This document shows, one piece after another, positions 37,021-47,628 of a stretch of 64,000 nt of DNA. Positions within the stretch are counted from its first letter, which is position 1, and each line of letters starts with the position of its first letter. This DNA is from Methyloversatilis sp. RAC08 (GTDB lineage Bacteria > Pseudomonadota > Gammaproteobacteria > Burkholderiales > Rhodocyclaceae). A program made the position numbers and the translations under genes. The stretch is taken from positions 3,100,001 to 3,164,000 of the forward strand of contig NZ_CP016448.1 in the NCBI RefSeq assembly GCF_001713355.1. The letters run 5' to 3'. The notes under the pieces were generated by a model that did not search any database, was not told where the DNA came from, and saw only the letters and a program-made list of their open reading frames with translations.

Positions 37021-37106
37021 CTGTGGGAGCGGCGGCCTCGCCGCGATCAGTGCAGCGATGGTCGATGGTCAGCGTGCGTATCGCGGCGAGGCCGCCGCTC
37101 CCACAG
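37021..37106. repeat. BIME copy A (86 bp: 27-bp arms, 32-bp spacer)
   Basis: The left arm 37021-37047 and right arm 37080-37106 are perfect 27-bp inverted repeats ending in CTGTGGGAGC / GCTCCCACAG. The 32-bp spacer contains TGCAGCGATGG, which is shared with copies at 55220 and 60851. Further partial GTGGGAGCGG units flank it on both sides (about 36960-37020 and 37107-37125). It lies beyond the efp terminator. Confidence 0.9.
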
Positions 37107-37163
37107 GCCGCCGCTCCCACAGGGGAAGCTCCGGCGGTGTGCGGCACCCGGCTCTCGAGTGCA

Positions 37164-37193
37164 CAAAAGAAAAGCCCCGCTCTCGGCGGGGCT
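37164..37193 (-). terminator. Intrinsic terminator of efp
   Basis: An AGCCCCGC/GCGGGGCT 8-bp stem with a 5-nt loop (37173-37193) is followed on the minus strand by TTTCTTTTG. It starts 27 bp after the efp stop. Confidence 0.88.
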
Positions 37194-37219
37194 TTCCGGT
37201 ACGGCACGGATGGAACGGC

Positions 37220-37777
37220 TTACTTCACGCGGTTCTTGTATTCGCCGGTTCGGGTGTCGATTTCGATCTTGTCACCGATTTCGCAGAACAGGGGTACCGA
37301 AACTTCGAAGCCGGTGTTGATCTTGGCCGGCTTGAGCACCTTGCCCGAGGTGTCGCCCTTGACGCCCGGTTCGGTGTAGGTGATTTCGCGCACCACGGAG
37401 TTCGGCAGTTCGACCGAAATCGCGCGGCCTTCGTAGAACACCACTTCGCAGGCCATGCCGTCTTCGACGTAGTTCAGTGCGTCGCCCATGTTCTCGGCGT
37501 CGACTTCGTACTGGTTGTAGTCGCCGTCCATGAAGGTGTACATCGGATCGGCGAAATACGAGTAGGTGACTTCGCGCCGCTCGAGGATGACCACGTCGAA
37601 CTTGTCATCCGCCTTGTAGACAGTTTCCTGGCCGGAACCGGTCAGCAGGTTCTTCATCTTCAGCTTGACGACAGCCGAATTGCGGCCGGATTTGTTGTAG
37701 TCGGCCTTGAGCACGACCATGGCTTCGTTGCCGATTTTCACGACGTTGCCGGCGCGCAGTTCCTGAGCGGTTTTCAT
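37220..37777 (-). CDS. efp: Translation elongation factor P (Arg32 type)
   Basis: 185-residue EF-P, which relieves ribosome stalling at polyproline. Three beta-domains are present, with the standard [17 protein letters not shown] and [25 protein letters not shown] blocks. The modified loop reads NKSGRNSAV with Arg exactly at position 32, not the Lys34 of E. coli. This is the rhamnosylated type, and the rhamnosyltransferase gene earP lies just upstream. Followed by a terminator and a BIME. Confidence 0.97.
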   Translation of the reverse strand: MKTAQELRAGNVVKIGNEAMVVLKADYNKSGRNSAVVKLKMKNLLTGSGQETVYKADDKFDVVILERREVTYSYFADPMYTFMDGDYNQYEVDAENMGDALNYVEDGMACEVVFYEGRAISVELPNSVVREITYTEPGVKGDTSGKVLKPAKINTGFEVSVPLFCEIGDKIEIDTRTGEYKNRVK

Positions 37778-37879
37778 GCAGGGTTCGTTCCTGTGGGGAG
37801 GGTTGTGATTGAAAGCCGCCGATGTACAGCTCGAACCTTTGCAACCCCTGTTGCAACGCCCGCCGCGGCAAACCCGGCA

Positions 37880-39040
37880 TTATATAGGTGGTTGATTAAA
37901 CATCACAAGCTGTGTCGCGAGGTCGTCCTGAGCGCCCAGCGTGACCGCCCGCTGACGCGCATGCGACGCCAGTCGCGGCAGGTCGCCGAGCAGTGCGTGC
38001 CAGTCATCCACCGGCACCGCAGTCGTGCTGTTCCAGCCGCGATGAAGCGCGCGCAGGCGCGTCGCCACCTCTTCGGGCAGGCCTTCGGCATGGCGATCGA
38101 GGAAGGCGTCGAGCTTGGTCAGGTGGGCATCTTCTTCCTGCGGGTAGATGTGCCACAGCATGGGCCGTGCGGCCCACTGGGCGCGCACGAACGAATCTTC
38201 GCCACGAACGATGTTCATGTCGCACTGCCAGAGCAGCCGGTCGTAGTCGTCCTGGTCCATGAAGGCGAGCGCGTGCAGCGCAAGCGCACCGCGCTGCACG
38301 ACGTCCCCGGCGCGCAATGGCCGACCCAGTAGACCGCCTGCCATGCTCAGCGACCGGCCTTCCGGTACCCACAGCTGCACCGGCTGTGCATGCGCAGCCA
38401 GTGCATCGATCAGCGTCGCGATCGATGGGCTCTCGTAGCCGAACAGCGAAAGCTGCAGCGCCCCGATATCGACCGCCATGCCGAGTCGCGCCAGATCGCG
38501 CTGCTGCCCGGCAGCATCGGCCAGCCAGGCGTCGCGCTGCGCCGGCAGGTCGCGCTCGCGCAGCAGGCCACCGGTGCGCGCGGTGAAACCGGGAAAGAAG
38601 AAGTGCTTGGTCAGCCCGCTCGCGGCGTCGTGTGACGGCCGGCCATGGCAGCCCTCGACCCAGGCTTCGGCACTGAGGTACTCAAGATTGATCCAGCGTG
38701 GCGGCGGATGTTGCGCCGCCATGGCCATCACGAAAGCCGGCGGCAGGTCGCAGGCGAAGGCTTCGATGACGCAGCTGGCCGGCAGGCAGGGGGTGGCGTC
38801 GCTCCACGGCCGCACCTCGACGCGCGGCTCGGAGGCGCCGTGCGGCTTGATGTGCGCCAGCGCATCGAGCACATCGACCCACAGCCTGACATGCCAGCCA
38901 TGGTCGCGTGCCAGGCAGCGCGCGAGCCGCCAGCACACGCCGATATCACCGAAATTGTCGATGACCCGGCAGAACAGATCGGCGTCAGGCCGGGCCGGCG
39001 ACGACTTCCGTGATGAATCTTGCGTGACAGGGTGCGACAT
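37880..39040 (-). CDS. earP: EF-P arginine-32 rhamnosyltransferase EarP
   Basis: 386-residue GT-B-type inverting glycosyltransferase that transfers rhamnose from dTDP-rhamnose to Arg32 of EF-P. The diagnostic N-terminal motif is CRVIDNFGDIGVCWRLAR, with the catalytic aspartates. The nucleotide-sugar site is IVRGEDSFVRAQWA, followed by PMLWHIYPQEEDAH. It lies 102 bp upstream of efp on the same strand, the standard arrangement. Start at ATG 39040; residues before PDADLFC are a variable extension. Confidence 0.96.
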   Translation of the reverse strand: MSHPVTQDSSRKSSPARPDADLFCRVIDNFGDIGVCWRLARCLARDHGWHVRLWVDVLDALAHIKPHGASEPRVEVRPWSDATPCLPASCVIEAFACDLPPAFVMAMAAQHPPPRWINLEYLSAEAWVEGCHGRPSHDAASGLTKHFFFPGFTARTGGLLRERDLPAQRDAWLADAAGQQRDLARLGMAVDIGALQLSLFGYESPSIATLIDALAAHAQPVQLWVPEGRSLSMAGGLLGRPLRAGDVVQRGALALHALAFMDQDDYDRLLWQCDMNIVRGEDSFVRAQWAARPMLWHIYPQEEDAHLTKLDAFLDRHAEGLPEEVATRLRALHRGWNSTTAVPVDDWHALLGDLPRLASHARQRAVTLGAQDDLATQLVMFNQPPI

Positions 39041-39125
39041 GCCTTCAAGTCCTGAATCCGGACGTCGTAATGAAAAAAGTATTCGACATCATCCGTCATT
39101 CCCTGCCTGCCCAAGGAGTCCTGTC

Positions 39126-39347
39126 ATGCCCATGCAGCGCCCGACGTCCGAAGCACTCGGTTTTCGCCATACCCACCGCGCCCTGCAAGCCGGCGAAGAC
39201 ATTCCGCCGATGCCGAGCCTGCTCGACCAGATCGCCCAGATCAACGCAATGGCGCTGGTTGCCGAGGCAGATGGCGAGGCCGACAATGATGACTGGGCCG
39301 GTAACGCAACGATCGACGACGCGGCGATCGACGACGACGAGGACTGA
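39126..39347 (+). CDS. Small acidic protein, unknown
   Basis: 73-residue protein with a strong CAAGGAGTCC ribosome site 6 bp before the ATG. The N-terminal half is amphipathic (LGFRHTHRALQAGEDIPPMP then SLLDQIAQINAMALVAEA). The C-terminal 25 residues are very acidic (DDWAGNATIDDAAIDDDED). There is no signal peptide or known motif. It is divergent from earP and 76 bp upstream of the HDOD gene, so it may share a transcript with that gene. Confidence 0.7.
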   Translation: MPMQRPTSEALGFRHTHRALQAGEDIPPMPSLLDQIAQINAMALVAEADGEADNDDWAGNATIDDAAIDDDED

Positions 39348-39423
39348 GCCACGCATCGCGGTCACCATTCAGCTGGCGGGCGTCGCGGCCGTAAACGGGT
39401 CATCTGAACGAAGGACCTGAATC

Positions 39424-40284
39424 ATGCGCGACGTTTCGATTGCCACCCTTGACGGCTGGGTGGCGTACATGGGGGACAAGCCCCTCCCCGTTCTCGCACG
39501 TACCGTGCGCGAACTGGCCGTACTGCGCGAGAAGGAGCACTCGGTCAGCGCGCGCAGCATCGCCCAGGTCGTGCTGCACGACCCACTGATGACGCTGCGG
39601 GTGCTCGCCTTCATCGAATCGCGCAACCGTCACAGCCAGCATCACGACATCACGACCATCGAGCGGGCGCTGATGATGATAGGCATTTCGCCCTTCTTCA
39701 ATCATTTCGACGGCCTGCCCACGCTGGAAGATCATCTGCACGGCCATCCGCAGGCGCTGCTCGGTGTCATGCGCGTGATTGCACGCGCGCGTCGCGCCAC
39801 CAGCTGGGCACGCGAGTGGGCGCTCATGCGGCACGACATGGATGTGGATGAAATCACCGTCGCCACGCTGCTGCACGACGTCGCGGAAGTGCTGTGCTGG
39901 GTGTTTGCGCCCAAGCTGTCGCTCGACCTGCGCGACCTGCTGCGCGCCAACCCGGGCATGCGCACGGCCGCCGCGCAGAAGGCGGTGTTCAACGTCACCG
40001 CGCATGAGCTCCAGCTCGCGCTGGTGCGGGCCTGGAAACTGCCGTCGCTGCTGGTCGAACTGATGGACGGCCGCCATGCGGCCACTCCGCGTACCCGCAA
40101 CGTGTCGCTGGCCATCGATCTGGCGCGCCACAGCGCCAAGGGTTGGGACGATCCTGCGTTGCCGGACGATTTTGCGGCGATCGAGGCCTTGCTGCGCGTC
40201 AGCCACGAAACCCTGCTCGGCCGGCTTGGCCTGCCGATGGATGGATCGCCTCCGCCTGGCGCCGCGTCAGACCAACCTGAATGA
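39424..40284 (+). CDS. HDOD domain signalling protein
   Basis: 286-residue HDOD protein. Visible blocks: SIAQVVLHDPLMTLRVLAFIES, TTIERALMMIGISPFF, and an HD-like VATLLHDVAEVLCW. The last Arg/Asp-rich third is less conserved. It lacks fused output domains, like the HDOD protein at 2805 but only distantly similar to it. The ATG follows GAAGGACC. Transcription ends at a clear terminator 5 bp past the stop. Confidence 0.88.
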   Translation: MRDVSIATLDGWVAYMGDKPLPVLARTVRELAVLREKEHSVSARSIAQVVLHDPLMTLRVLAFIESRNRHSQHHDITTIERALMMIGISPFFNHFDGLPTLEDHLHGHPQALLGVMRVIARARRATSWAREWALMRHDMDVDEITVATLLHDVAEVLCWVFAPKLSLDLRDLLRANPGMRTAAAQKAVFNVTAHELQLALVRAWKLPSLLVELMDGRHAATPRTRNVSLAIDLARHSAKGWDDPALPDDFAAIEALLRVSHETLLGRLGLPMDGSPPPGAASDQPE

Positions 40285-40288
40285 TGTG

Positions 40289-40315
40289 AAAAAGGACGCT
40301 TGAGCGTCCTTTTTC
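40289..40315. terminator. Bidirectional intrinsic terminator
   Basis: AGGACGCT/AGCGTCCT forms an 8-bp stem with a 2-nt loop, flanked by A-run on the left and T-run on the right. It can terminate both the HDOD gene (plus) and the PEP-CTERM gene (minus), which converge here. Confidence 0.9.
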
Positions 40316-40346
40316 TTGTTTCCGCTGCCGTTTGCTGATGCGCGAT

Positions 40347-41450
40347 TCAGCGCGCACTGGTTTTGCGGCGGATCATGGCCGCGGCAATCAGCCCCAGCGA
40401 AGCAAGCGCGATCGTCGAAGGTTCTGGAATCTGTTGATCGCTTCTGAGTTGGGTGCCGATGAACAGTTTTTCAGCACCACCGTTGATTGCGTAGTTCGGG
40501 TCGCATTCCGTGCTCTGGCCTTGGGCTGTCCTCGGAAACGACGAGCCATCCGCGTTCGTCTCCGGGCCACAGCCGAGGCGGAAGTCGACATGAATGGCGA
40601 AATCGCCGAGATCGACGTTCGGAGTCGCGAGCAGGCCTGCAATCAACGCGTCGAGCTCAGGCATCACCACCGCATAAGCTGCGCGGTCGCCACCGAGGTT
40701 GTGCTGGAATCTTTCCGCGTAGGGACCGGAACAACTGACGATCAGGCCCGCGCCGTCGATACAGACGTCGCCGCCTGACTGGACGAAATCTGCAACCTTC
40801 GGGGCGTCCCCGCTGCTTGTATACAAAGTCGGATCGCCAAGCACGATGCCGGTGTTGCTTGCACCGGTGAAATCGGGAATCCCGCCATACACTGATGAGC
40901 CGTCCTGGTTGAAATCGTTGGTCAGGTCATATCGGCCAAGCAACTGTCCTGAACTGATCTGGGTGACCTCGACGCGCATCCAGGCTGCCAGATTCGGATT
41001 CGCGTTCTGACCGCCGGTTTCGTTGTTCGCAAAAAAGAAAATGATGGAATTCGTCAAAAGATCGATTGCGGAATTCATCGCTGCCAGCGAACTGTCCCAC
41101 CAACCGTCGCGATCCCAGGAACCTGTCCCGTTGGGGTCGGCTTGCGGCCCCGATGTGCGAAAGCCCTCTGTGATGTTGGCAGAAGGCAGATCGAACGCGT
41201 CGTCCATGTCCGCTTCCGCATTGTCCAGTTGGGTTGGCGTGCCAAGTCTGACATACAGATCAATTTGACCGAGGCCTGCCAGAACCTGCTTTCCCATGGC
41301 CGGAATCGAATACGAGTTCGCGTCGCCGTAAGTCACGTAACCCTGGTTAACAAGGCTAATTGTTGGCGCAGCGTGCACCGCGGCCGCAAAACCTGATGCC
41401 AACAAGGCAACCAGCCCGCGCGCAACGGTATTTTTTGTAAGCGTTGTCAT
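40347..41450 (-). CDS. PEP-CTERM sorting-domain protein
   Basis: 367-residue exported protein. The signal peptide is about residues 1-28 (GLVALLASGFAAAVHA). The mature part is Asn/Asp/Gly-rich with a Cys pair (DVCIDGAGLIVSCSG). The C terminus is a PEP-CTERM signal: IPEPSTIALASLGLIAAAM followed by IRRKTSAR. The ATG at 41450 has a GGGGGAGA site. The longer frame crosses the sigma-54 promoter and is rejected. Likely processed by an exosortase encoded elsewhere. Confidence 0.9.
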   Translation of the reverse strand: MTTLTKNTVARGLVALLASGFAAAVHAAPTISLVNQGYVTYGDANSYSIPAMGKQVLAGLGQIDLYVRLGTPTQLDNAEADMDDAFDLPSANITEGFRTSGPQADPNGTGSWDRDGWWDSSLAAMNSAIDLLTNSIIFFFANNETGGQNANPNLAAWMRVEVTQISSGQLLGRYDLTNDFNQDGSSVYGGIPDFTGASNTGIVLGDPTLYTSSGDAPKVADFVQSGGDVCIDGAGLIVSCSGPYAERFQHNLGGDRAAYAVVMPELDALIAGLLATPNVDLGDFAIHVDFRLGCGPETNADGSSFPRTAQGQSTECDPNYAINGGAEKLFIGTQLRSDQQIPEPSTIALASLGLIAAAMIRRKTSAR

Positions 41451-41508
41451 GGTGTCTCCCCCGTTATGGAACGGATTTCCGGGAAAAAGTCCCGATTGAT
41501 GTGCGTTC

Positions 41509-41525
41509 AGCAAAGCGTGTGCCAA
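41509..41525 (-). promoter_or_regulatory. sigma-54 promoter of the PEP-CTERM gene at 41450
   Basis: The minus strand reads TTGGCACACGCTTTGCT, a full match to the sigma-54 consensus (TTGGCAC-N5-TTGCW) with exact GG-N10-GC spacing. The start would be near 41498, giving a leader of about 48 nt. Confidence 0.85.
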
Positions 41526-41635
41526 TTCGACTAAGCCCATGGCGGCGTTGCTGATTTCTTAAACCGGTGCAGCGCGATCGAACAGCGTTGTCAAAAAATT
41601 CGACAGATGCCTCGGGTCGGTACTGCCATGCTGAG

Positions 41636-43519
<1,884 letters not shown>

Positions 43520-43601
43520 GGGGAACACGGGAAGTGGAGCGGCGCAGCATTATATCGCCGCACCGCAGCAAGCCGGTCACCCGGGTACAATCGCGGCCGC
43601 C

Positions 43602-43676
43602 GGCTCCATAGTTGAATGGATACAACAACCCCCTCCTAAGGGGTAGGTACAGGTTCGATTCCTGTTGGGGCCACCA
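43602..43676 (+). tRNA. tRNA-Arg (anticodon CCU)
   Basis: A 75-nt cloverleaf including an encoded CCA. The acceptor stem GGCTCCA pairs with TGGGGCC (one G-T pair). The D stem is GTTG/CAAC, the anticodon stem ACCCC/GGGGT with loop CTCCTAA (anticodon CCT), and the T arm CAGGTTCGATTCCTG is intact. It reads the AGG codon. Confidence 0.97.
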
Positions 43677-43754
43677 GCACCGTCCGCTTCCCGCCCTCCC
43701 GCCTCGTCCGTCCGCGATTCCTGCCGTGCCCGGTCAATTCTCACGAATGCCGGT

Positions 43755-43782
43755 TCAAGACTTGGTTCAGATCGACCGATTA
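43755..43782 (+). promoter_or_regulatory. Possible sigma-28 (FliA) promoter of the chemoreceptor gene
   Basis: TCAAG, 15 bases, then ACCGATTA. This resembles the flagellar/chemotaxis promoter pattern with -10 GCCGATAA. It lies 42 bp before the ATG of the chemoreceptor-like gene, consistent with the gene's class. Confidence 0.45.
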
Positions 43783-43824
43783 AGCTCAGGTCAAACAATT
43801 CCAACAGACAGGACACGGGCAATC

Positions 43825-45033
43825 ATGGGTATGCGGTCAATGCGGGGCGACGATGTCGCAGTATGGGCAGGTCTGGTGCTGAGTGGCGCCGCAGCAGGAT
43901 TGTCGGTAAGCGGGTTGGCGACAGGATGGATCCACACGCTGCTGGCGGCAGCGATCGCCAGTCTGATCGCGTCTCAGGTACTGAGCCGTCGGGCGCGTCG
44001 GCACCATGCGGCCCGTCAGGCCGCCCGCATGGCGGACATAGACCGCAACGTCAATCGCTACGACGAATTGTGTTCGGCGCTGGCCACCGGCAGTCGCGAA
44101 CAGTTCCAGCGCCTGCAGGGCTCACTCGAACACAGTCAGGGCATCGTGTCGGACGCGGCCAGCCGGCTGCGCGAAAGCAGCGGGCAGGGCACGCTGCGTG
44201 CGATGGTGGAACAGTTGCAGGCACTGGCCGCAGACGAAGAACAGGCGCAGCGCCGCGCTGAAATCGAGCGGTTTGCGGGAGACACCCAGACCGCGCTGTC
44301 GGCATTCGTCGGCACGGCGGAAAAGCTCGGCGCCGACAGCATCGTCATCGCCGACCGCTTTCAGGGCGTGCGCAGCCAGCTCGATCAGGTGCGCGGCCTC
44401 ATCGGCCAGGTGAACGAAATCAACCGCCAGACCTCGCTGCTCGCGTTGAACGCGGCGATCGAAGCGGCGCGTGCCGGCGAAGCGGGTCGTGGTTTCGCCG
44501 TGGTGGCCGACGAAGTGCGCAAGCTCGCGCAACGCACGGAGTCCTTCAGCCAGGAAATCGGCACACTGCTCAAGCACGTGAATGAATCCATCGTCGAAAC
44601 CGGCCAGGTGGTCACGCAGTCGGCCAGCACCGACATCGGTTCGGCACGCGCGGCCGAGGCTAACGCGGAACAGTTGCGGCGCCGGATGGAGGACATCAAC
44701 CGCCACGCCGCCCTGCAGGCCGAGCGGGTGAACGAACTGTCTGGTGCCATTCACGACACGGTGATGCAGAGCATCGTGTCGATGCAGTTCGAGGACATGG
44801 TGAATCAGGTGCTGGCGCGCGTGCGCGAACAGTCGCAATTGATGGCGCACTATGTGAATGGCGTTTTCGACGCGCACCGCGATGTCGAGCAGCGCGATGG
44901 CGTTTCGCGCGTGACCCAGCGCAATGAGGTGCTGTCGCGCCTGCTGGCCGACGCCGACGCCGCCACGAAGGCGATGAACCTGAATGCGCCCGGCAAGACA
45001 GCCATGTCTACCGGCGAAGTCGAGCTTTTCTGA
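43825..45033 (+). CDS. Methyl-accepting chemotaxis-type signalling protein
   Basis: 402-residue receptor with two adjacent N-terminal membrane helices ([20 protein letters not shown] and [17 protein letters not shown]), so essentially no periplasmic domain. A cytoplasmic coiled coil follows, with the signalling hairpin [20 protein letters not shown], then [19 protein letters not shown]. The C-terminal block [18 protein letters not shown] is frequent in short bacterial receptors. No HAMP is obvious. It probably senses a cytoplasmic or membrane state. Confidence 0.9.
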   Translation: MGMRSMRGDDVAVWAGLVLSGAAAGLSVSGLATGWIHTLLAAAIASLIASQVLSRRARRHHAARQAARMADIDRNVNRYDELCSALATGSREQFQRLQGSLEHSQGIVSDAASRLRESSGQGTLRAMVEQLQALAADEEQAQRRAEIERFAGDTQTALSAFVGTAEKLGADSIVIADRFQGVRSQLDQVRGLIGQVNEINRQTSLLALNAAIEAARAGEAGRGFAVVADEVRKLAQRTESFSQEIGTLLKHVNESIVETGQVVTQSASTDIGSARAAEANAEQLRRRMEDINRHAALQAERVNELSGAIHDTVMQSIVSMQFEDMVNQVLARVREQSQLMAHYVNGVFDAHRDVEQRDGVSRVTQRNEVLSRLLADADAATKAMNLNAPGKTAMSTGEVELF

Positions 45034-45072
45034 ACGTAAGCGGCGCCTGCCCGCAGGCCCGGGGCAGGCGGC

Positions 45073-47271
45073 TCAGCCGCGCCGCGCCTCCACCACGCCG
45101 TCGACGTCGCGCAGCAGCGTCAGTATTTTCTGGATCTGGCCGACGCTCGCGATTTCGACCGTGAAGCTCATGCGCGCCATGTCGGCTTTCGACAGCGTGC
45201 TCACAGCCGTCACATTGATGCGTTCGCGCGACAGCAGCTCGGATATGTCGCGCAGCAAACCCTGCCGGTCATGCGCCTCGACCAGCAGGTCGGCGGCGAA
45301 GCGCGATTCCGGATCCTGGCTGGCGATTTCACCCCACTGCGCGTCGACCACCCGTTCCGGATTGCGCGCCACCATGTTGATGTAGTTCGGGCAGTCGCTG
45401 CGGTGCACGGCCACGCCGCGCCCGCGCGTGACGAAGCCCGAAATCGGATCCGGCGGCGCCGGCTTGCAGCAGCGTCCAAGCTGGGTCAGCAGCTTGCCGA
45501 CACCTTCCACCAGGACGCCGCGCTCACCCACGGCACGCGGTGCGCGCGGCTTGATCAGCGGCTCGTCAGGCTGCGGCTCCTCGCCCTTGAGTGCGACATG
45601 AATCGCGCGCGGCCCGACCTCGCCGTGCGCGCACGCGATCAGCATGGCGTCGACGCTGTTATAGCCCAGCTTCTGCGCCAGCTCGTCCAGATTGGTCTGG
45701 GTTGCGCCTTCGCGCGACAGCTCGCGCGTAAGCCAATTGCGGCCCTGCGCCAGCGTTTCGCCTTCCTCGATCTGGGCGAACCAGCGGCGCACCTTCACGC
45801 GCGCCTGATGGGTCGCGATGTAACCCTGCTGCGGATTCAGCCAGTCGCGCGACGGGCCGCCCTGCTTTGCGGCGATGATTTCCACCCGCTGGCCGTTGTC
45901 GAGCGGTGTGTTGAGCGGTACCAGCTGGCCGTTGACGCGCGCGCCGCGGCAGCGGTGGCCCAGATCGGTGTGCAGCCGGTAGGCGAAGTCGATCGGCGTC
46001 GCGCCCTGCGGCAGGTCGATCACCTTGCCCTGCGGCGTCAGCACATACAGCGTGTCGTCGAGCGCGGCACGCTTGAACTGCTCCACCCATTCCGAGTGGT
46101 CGGCGATTTCGTCACGCCACGACAGCAGCTGGCGCAGCCAGGCGATCTTGTCGTCGTAATCCTTGTCCTGGCCGGAACCTTCCTTGTAGCGCCAGTGCGC
46201 CGCCACGCCCATTTCAGCGTGCTGGTGCATCTCCCGCGTGCGGATCTGCACCTCGAGCGAGCGGCCGTCCGGTGCCACGACGGCGGTGTGCAGCGAACGA
46301 TAGTTGTTGCCCTTCGGGTGCGCGATGTAGTCGTCGAATTCGCGCGGCAGCGGTTGCCACAGCTGGTGCACCACGCCGAGCGCGGCGTAGCAGTCGCGCA
46401 CCTCGTCGACCAGCACGCGCAGCGCACGCACGTCATACACCTCTGCGAACTCGATGCGCTTGGCGCGCATCTTGTTCCAGATGCTGTAGATGTGTTTCGG
46501 CCGGCCCTGGATTTCCGCCTTGATGCCGGCGCTGGCCAGCTCGGCCCGCAGCCGCGCCATCGAATCGGCGATGAAGGCTTCGCGTTCGAGGCGTTTCTCG
46601 TCGAGCTGCTTCGCGATGCGCTTGTAGGTATCGGGTTCGAGAAAGCGGAAGGACAGGTCTTCCAGCTCCCACTTCAGTTGCCATACGCCGAGCCGGTTGG
46701 CGAGCGGCGCATAGATGTCGAGCGATTCGCGCGCCATGTCGATGCGCTGCTCGTTCGGATTGACCGTGAGCCAGCGCAGGCTCTGCACGCGCGAGGCCAG
46801 CCGCAGCATGACGACGCGAACATCCGCCACCATGGCCAGCACCATCTTGCGCAGCACCTCGGCCTGGTTGCCGATCTCGGCACCCGTGGTGCTTTTGGTG
46901 GCGTGCGAGCGGGTGATCAGGCGCAGATGATCGAGTCGCTGCAGGCCGGATACCAGTTCGCTGACCGACTGGCCGTACTGTTCGGCAATCTGCTGATCGG
47001 CGTCATCGATCACCTCGTGCAGCGGAAACAGCAGCGCAGCGAGTCGGGTTTCGAGGTCGAGCCGCAGCGAGGCGCAGATCAGCGCCTGACCCACCACGTG
47101 TTCGTGCATCGGCTCGCCGGTGCCTAGCGTGCGGCCGGCGTACAGCGCCGCCACCCGGTCGTGGGCGGCGCGCAGCGTGGCGGCCTCGGCGTCACCCAGA
47201 CCGTCGACCAGCAGCTCAAGCGTGGTGCGGGCAGTATCTGCGCTGACGAGGGAATGGACGACGGAAACCAT
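45073..47271 (-). CDS. relA: (p)ppGpp synthetase RelA with degenerate hydrolase domain
   Basis: 732-residue RelA/SpoT homolog. The N-terminal HD region has lost the HD pair (LLFPLHEVIDDADQQIAEQY), so hydrolysis is unlikely, as in E. coli RelA. The synthetase domain is intact (RPKHIYSIWNKM, GNNYRSLHTAVVAPDGR, EVQIRTREMHQHAEMG). TGS (DTLYVLTPQGKVIDLPQGAT), the zinc-finger-like region (GRCCKPAPPDPISGFVTRG) and a C-terminal ACT domain follow. Starts at ATG 47271. Confidence 0.94.
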   Translation of the reverse strand: MVSVVHSLVSADTARTTLELLVDGLGDAEAATLRAAHDRVAALYAGRTLGTGEPMHEHVVGQALICASLRLDLETRLAALLFPLHEVIDDADQQIAEQYGQSVSELVSGLQRLDHLRLITRSHATKSTTGAEIGNQAEVLRKMVLAMVADVRVVMLRLASRVQSLRWLTVNPNEQRIDMARESLDIYAPLANRLGVWQLKWELEDLSFRFLEPDTYKRIAKQLDEKRLEREAFIADSMARLRAELASAGIKAEIQGRPKHIYSIWNKMRAKRIEFAEVYDVRALRVLVDEVRDCYAALGVVHQLWQPLPREFDDYIAHPKGNNYRSLHTAVVAPDGRSLEVQIRTREMHQHAEMGVAAHWRYKEGSGQDKDYDDKIAWLRQLLSWRDEIADHSEWVEQFKRAALDDTLYVLTPQGKVIDLPQGATPIDFAYRLHTDLGHRCRGARVNGQLVPLNTPLDNGQRVEIIAAKQGGPSRDWLNPQQGYIATHQARVKVRRWFAQIEEGETLAQGRNWLTRELSREGATQTNLDELAQKLGYNSVDAMLIACAHGEVGPRAIHVALKGEEPQPDEPLIKPRAPRAVGERGVLVEGVGKLLTQLGRCCKPAPPDPISGFVTRGRGVAVHRSDCPNYINMVARNPERVVDAQWGEIASQDPESRFAADLLVEAHDRQGLLRDISELLSRERINVTAVSTLSKADMARMSFTVEIASVGQIQKILTLLRDVDGVVEARRG

Positions 47272-47354
47272 AGTGGGGATTATCGCTGATCGGAGACGCG
47301 GGGGCTTGCGGCGCAGCAGCATGGACGGATGCCACCGACACGTGAGGCACAGAA

Positions 47355-47387
47355 ATGAAAAGGGGCGACCGATCGCTCGGTCGCCCC
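47355..47387 (-). terminator. Intrinsic terminator of the small secreted-peptide gene
   Basis: GGGGCGACCGA pairs perfectly with TCGGTCGCCCC (11 bp, 4-nt loop), followed on the minus strand by TTTTCATTT. It begins about 30 bp after the stop of the 42-residue gene and insulates relA from it. Confidence 0.92.
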
Positions 47388-47418
47388 GCAGACACCTGTC
47401 TCACGACAGTTGCCCGAA

Positions 47419-47547
47419 TCAGGTCTTCGGCTTGTCCGGTTGGGAGCTCTGGGGTTTGGCGTCGCCGTGCTTTTCGCCCGGGCATGCAATGACAACGCTG
47501 GACGACGCAAACATCGCCAGCCCCAACAGGATCGCGAGACGTTTCAT
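47419..47547 (-). CDS. Tiny exported peptide or lipoprotein (42 aa), unknown
   Basis: 42-codon gene with an exceptionally strong ribosome site (AAAGGAGGTGATCC, nearly the full anti-16S complement) 3 bp before the ATG, and its own perfect terminator downstream. The peptide starts MKRLAILLGLAMFASSSVV, a signal sequence, then IACPGEKHGDAKPQSSQPDK. VIAC fits a lipobox, so a mature 21-residue lipopeptide is possible; otherwise a small secreted hydrophilic peptide. It is divergent from mtfA. No family recognised. Confidence 0.8.
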   Translation of the reverse strand: MKRLAILLGLAMFASSSVVIACPGEKHGDAKPQSSQPDKPKT

Positions 47548-47628
47548 CACGGATCACCTCCTTTCATGGTTGCGGAGCCAGTACGATAGGCGCGCCCCTG
47601 ACCTTACGCAAGCAAGGACCATTGCCAA

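Noticed and set aside
45271-47127. 618-residue plus-strand ORF opposite relA
   Set aside because: Antisense shadow of a gene with complete RelA domains.
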